From: Arthrobacter sp. NicSoilC5
Lineage (GTDB): Bacteria > Actinomycetota > Actinomycetes > Actinomycetales > Micrococcaceae
DNA: 64,000 bases
Assembly (NCBI RefSeq): GCF_019977395.1
Contig: NZ_AP024660.1
Span: forward strand, 3,658,001-3,722,000
Direction of reading: 5' to 3'
This document shows positions 62,259 to 64,000 of this stretch, piece after piece. How positions within the stretch are numbered: position 1 is the first letter of the stretch; the number at the start of each line of letters is the position of its first letter. A program made the position numbers and the translations under genes. The notes under the pieces were generated by a model. That model did not search any database, was not told the origin of the DNA, and saw nothing but the letters and a program-made list of their open reading frames with translations.

Positions 62259-62298
62259 GGATTGCCTTTCGCAGAAGAAGTCTGCATCAAGACTAACC

Positions 62299-62316
62299 GA
62301 ACTGACTGGTCAGTTC
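62299..62316 (-). promoter_or_regulatory. TetR operator inside promoter of YhgE operon
   Basis: GAACTGAC-TG-GTCAGTTC is an 8-bp inverted repeat with a 2-base centre. On the minus strand TTGAAC (ending at 62313) and TAGTCT (from 62295) form a promoter with a 17-base spacer, and the palindrome fills the -35/spacer. Repression by the operon's TetR is the simplest reading. The first gene starts at 62258. Confidence 0.65.
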
Positions 62317-62325
62317 AAATAGACC

Positions 62326-63780
62326 TCAGAGACCGTACTTCTCCAGGAGGCGGAGCCACACCTCGCTGATGGTGGGGTAGGAGGGGACGGCATGCCACAG
62401 GCGGTCCAGGGGCACCTCGCCCACTATGGCGATGGTGGCGGCGTGCAGCAGTTCCGCCACATCCGGGCCGGTGAACGTTGCGCCGAGGAGAACCTTCCGG
62501 TCTTCGTCGACCACCAGCTGGGCCCAGCCGTCGTAGTTCTCCGAGTGGAGGGAGGAGCCGGCAACCTGGATGGGGAGCTCCACGGACGAGGCGTTGTACC
62601 CGTCCTTCCTCGCCGCCTTCAGGGTCCGTCCCACGCCGGCCAGTTCGGGGTCGGTAAAGACCACGCTGGGCACTGCATGCTGGTTGGCCGTCTGCGCGTA
62701 GCGCGTCCAGTCCTCCGGGGTCCCCTTCAGCCCGCCCCTGGCCCGGGCGGCAATGGCGTCACCCGTGGCGCGGGCCTCGTATTTGCCCTGGTGGGTGAAG
62801 AGGTTCTTGCCGGCGGCGTCGCCCACGGCGTAGAGCCAGGGATCGTCGCCGGGTATTTCGCGGACCAGGCCCGAGGCGTCCGTTGACAAGGACAGGTGGC
62901 CTGATTCGTCGGGCTCGAAACCCACGCTTTCCAGGCCCAGGCCCTCGAGTGCCGGGTGGCGGCCGGTGGAGACCAGGACCTTGTCCGAGGTGACAGTGGT
63001 TCCGTCGCCGAGGCTTACGGTGAGGGTTCCGTCGTCGTTTCCGCTGATCCGCTCGGTCGCGGTGTGCAGCCGGAGTTCGACGCCGTCCGCCCTCAGTCCC
63101 GCGGCGACCAGGGCCGCGGCCTCTTCCGGAAAAGTGCCCAGCAGTGCGCTGCGCGCCACCAGGGTAACGCTTGAACCAAGCCGCGCGAAGGCCTGGGCCA
63201 GCTCTGCTCCGGCCACACCGCCGCCCAAAACCGTCAGCCGGTCCGGGACCTCGCTGGCCGACGTTGCTTCGCGCGTTCCCCAGACCTGCACGTCCTGCAG
63301 TCCCTCAATGGGCGGCGTGTTGGGGGTGGAGCCCGTGGCAAGCACCACGGCATGCCGGGCCCGCAGGAGGTGCTGCGTGCCGTCGAGGCCGGCCACCTCG
63401 ACGGCCTTCGGCCCGGTCAGCCATGCATGGCCGCGCACCAGTTCGATGCCGGTGTCCTTGACCCATGAAACCTGGCTGTCATCCTGCCAGTTGGAGGTGA
63501 AGTAGTTGCGGCGCTCCAGGACGGCGGCGGCGTCCAGGGTGCGCGTGACCGCCTCCTTGGCCCCCGGGGTGGTCTGTGCCCCGTGGAGCGCAGTGCCGGG
63601 CCGGAGGAGTGCCTTCGATGGCATGCACGCCCAGTAAGAGCATTCGCCGCCCACCAGTTCCGCTTCCACGAGGACGGCCGTCAGGCCGCCCTGGACCACG
63701 CGGTCGGCCACGTTTTCCCCTACGGCGCCTGCGCCGATAACAACAACATCAAATTCGCGCCCAGCGGCCTCGGGATTCAT
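62326..63780 (-). CDS. FAD-dependent disulfide oxidoreductase
   Basis: This 484-residue class I pyridine nucleotide-disulfide oxidoreductase has FAD motif GAGAVG (16-21), redox-active Cys47 and Cys52 in GGECSYWACMPSKAL, an NAD motif (VLGGGVAGAELAQAF), the FAD motif YAVGDAAGKN, and the C-terminal HAVPSYPTISE His/Glu pair. It resembles dihydrolipoamide dehydrogenase and mercuric reductase, but the Trp-rich disulfide loop is typical of an uncharacterised actinobacterial group. The ATG at 63780 is preferred over a TTG two codons earlier. Confidence 0.82.
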   Translation of the reverse strand: MNPEAAGREFDVVVIGAGAVGENVADRVVQGGLTAVLVEAELVGGECSYWACMPSKALLRPGTALHGAQTTPGAKEAVTRTLDAAAVLERRNYFTSNWQDDSQVSWVKDTGIELVRGHAWLTGPKAVEVAGLDGTQHLLRARHAVVLATGSTPNTPPIEGLQDVQVWGTREATSASEVPDRLTVLGGGVAGAELAQAFARLGSSVTLVARSALLGTFPEEAAALVAAGLRADGVELRLHTATERISGNDDGTLTVSLGDGTTVTSDKVLVSTGRHPALEGLGLESVGFEPDESGHLSLSTDASGLVREIPGDDPWLYAVGDAAGKNLFTHQGKYEARATGDAIAARARGGLKGTPEDWTRYAQTANQHAVPSVVFTDPELAGVGRTLKAARKDGYNASSVELPIQVAGSSLHSENYDGWAQLVVDEDRKVLLGATFTGPDVAELLHAATIAIVGEVPLDRLWHAVPSYPTISEVWLRLLEKYGL

Positions 63781-63817
63781 GACCAAAGCCTAGCCGGGGA
63801 CGGCCGGCCTGACAGCA

Positions 63818-63854
63818 CAAAAAAGGTCCGCACCGGCGAACCGGTGCGGACCTT
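63818..63854 (-). terminator. Terminator of tRNA-Arg
   Basis: AAGGTCCGCACCGG (63823-63836) pairs with CCGGTGCGGACCTT (63841-63854) around CGAA. On the minus strand the stem is followed by a run of T residues. It starts 3 bases past the tRNA 3' end. Confidence 0.88.
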
Positions 63855-63856
63855 GT

Positions 63857-63933
<77 letters not shown>

Positions 63934-64000
63934 ATTCTGTGTCCCGGGAGAAGAACCGCTCTCCCCGAACCTCGAATTACTTTACGCGAGGCGGGGCCCG

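Overview
The window looks like chromosomal DNA from a high-G+C Gram-positive soil actinobacterium of the Micrococcaceae, most likely Arthrobacter or Pseudarthrobacter. The basis is G+C-rich codon use with mostly C or G in third positions, frequent GTG starts and 4-bp ATGA overlaps, the degradative and uronate gene clusters, a DUF222/HNH gene, and a c-di-AMP riboswitch in front of a cell-wall lytic gene. This assignment comes from reading protein families; no database was searched. I saw no insertion sequence, phage integrase, CRISPR array or rRNA.

Layout. (1) 1-4185: 3-hydroxybenzoate/gentisate catabolism. It has a partial gentisate 1,2-dioxygenase, an IclR regulator, an aromatic-acid MFS importer and an FAD hydroxylase. 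Two sites with the form TTCTG-N5-CAGAA sit before the dioxygenase and over the regulator start. (2) 4279-6873: a secreted protein of unknown function, then an LLM flavin monooxygenase with a small serine hydrolase. (3) 6889-18890: a divergent degradative locus of unknown substrate. The left arm is MFS exporter, P450, 3Fe-4S ferredoxin, ferredoxin reductase, TetR. The right arm is a metal-site-less phosphotriesterase homologue, an intact phosphotriesterase homologue, an FAD hydroxylase, an HSL-type esterase, a metallo-beta-lactamase-fold hydrolase and a CocE-like protein. The two arms fire from one 40-bp inverted repeat. (4) 18891-32785: a LacI-controlled uronate/glycoside operon. It has an ABC importer, two TIM-barrel isomerase-like proteins flanking a Gfo/Idh/MocA dehydrogenase, uronate isomerase, fructuronate reductase, mannonate dehydratase, and one ORF fusing gluconokinase to a GH3 glycosidase.

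(5) 32854-43745: mixed housekeeping and conserved genes. These include tRNA-Ser(CGA), a DUF222/HNH gene, a three-gene set (zinc-ligand-less dehydrogenase, active-site-less pterin-synthase homologue, glycosyltransferase), tadA, PAP2 phosphatase, upp and a VOC protein. (6) 43964-54102: cell envelope. A lytic transglycosylase lies under a c-di-AMP riboswitch, followed by an apparent operon of response regulator, sensor kinase, GT2-GtrA fusion and two tandem GT39 membrane glycosyltransferases, with a divergent membrane-anchored DUF5666-like protein. (7) 54103-64000: an orphan winged-helix protein behind a phased motif array, a SixA-like phosphatase, LysR and EamA genes, an operon of degenerate ABC ATPase, YhgE/Pip protein, TetR and membrane protein with a palindromic operator in its promoter, a disulfide oxidoreductase, and tRNA-Arg(ACG).

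A recurring theme is conserved-looking homologues that have lost catalytic residues next to intact partners: the phosphotriesterase pair, the pterin-synthase homologue, the ABC ATPase and possibly the CocE-like protein. These are the best candidates for undescribed biology here.
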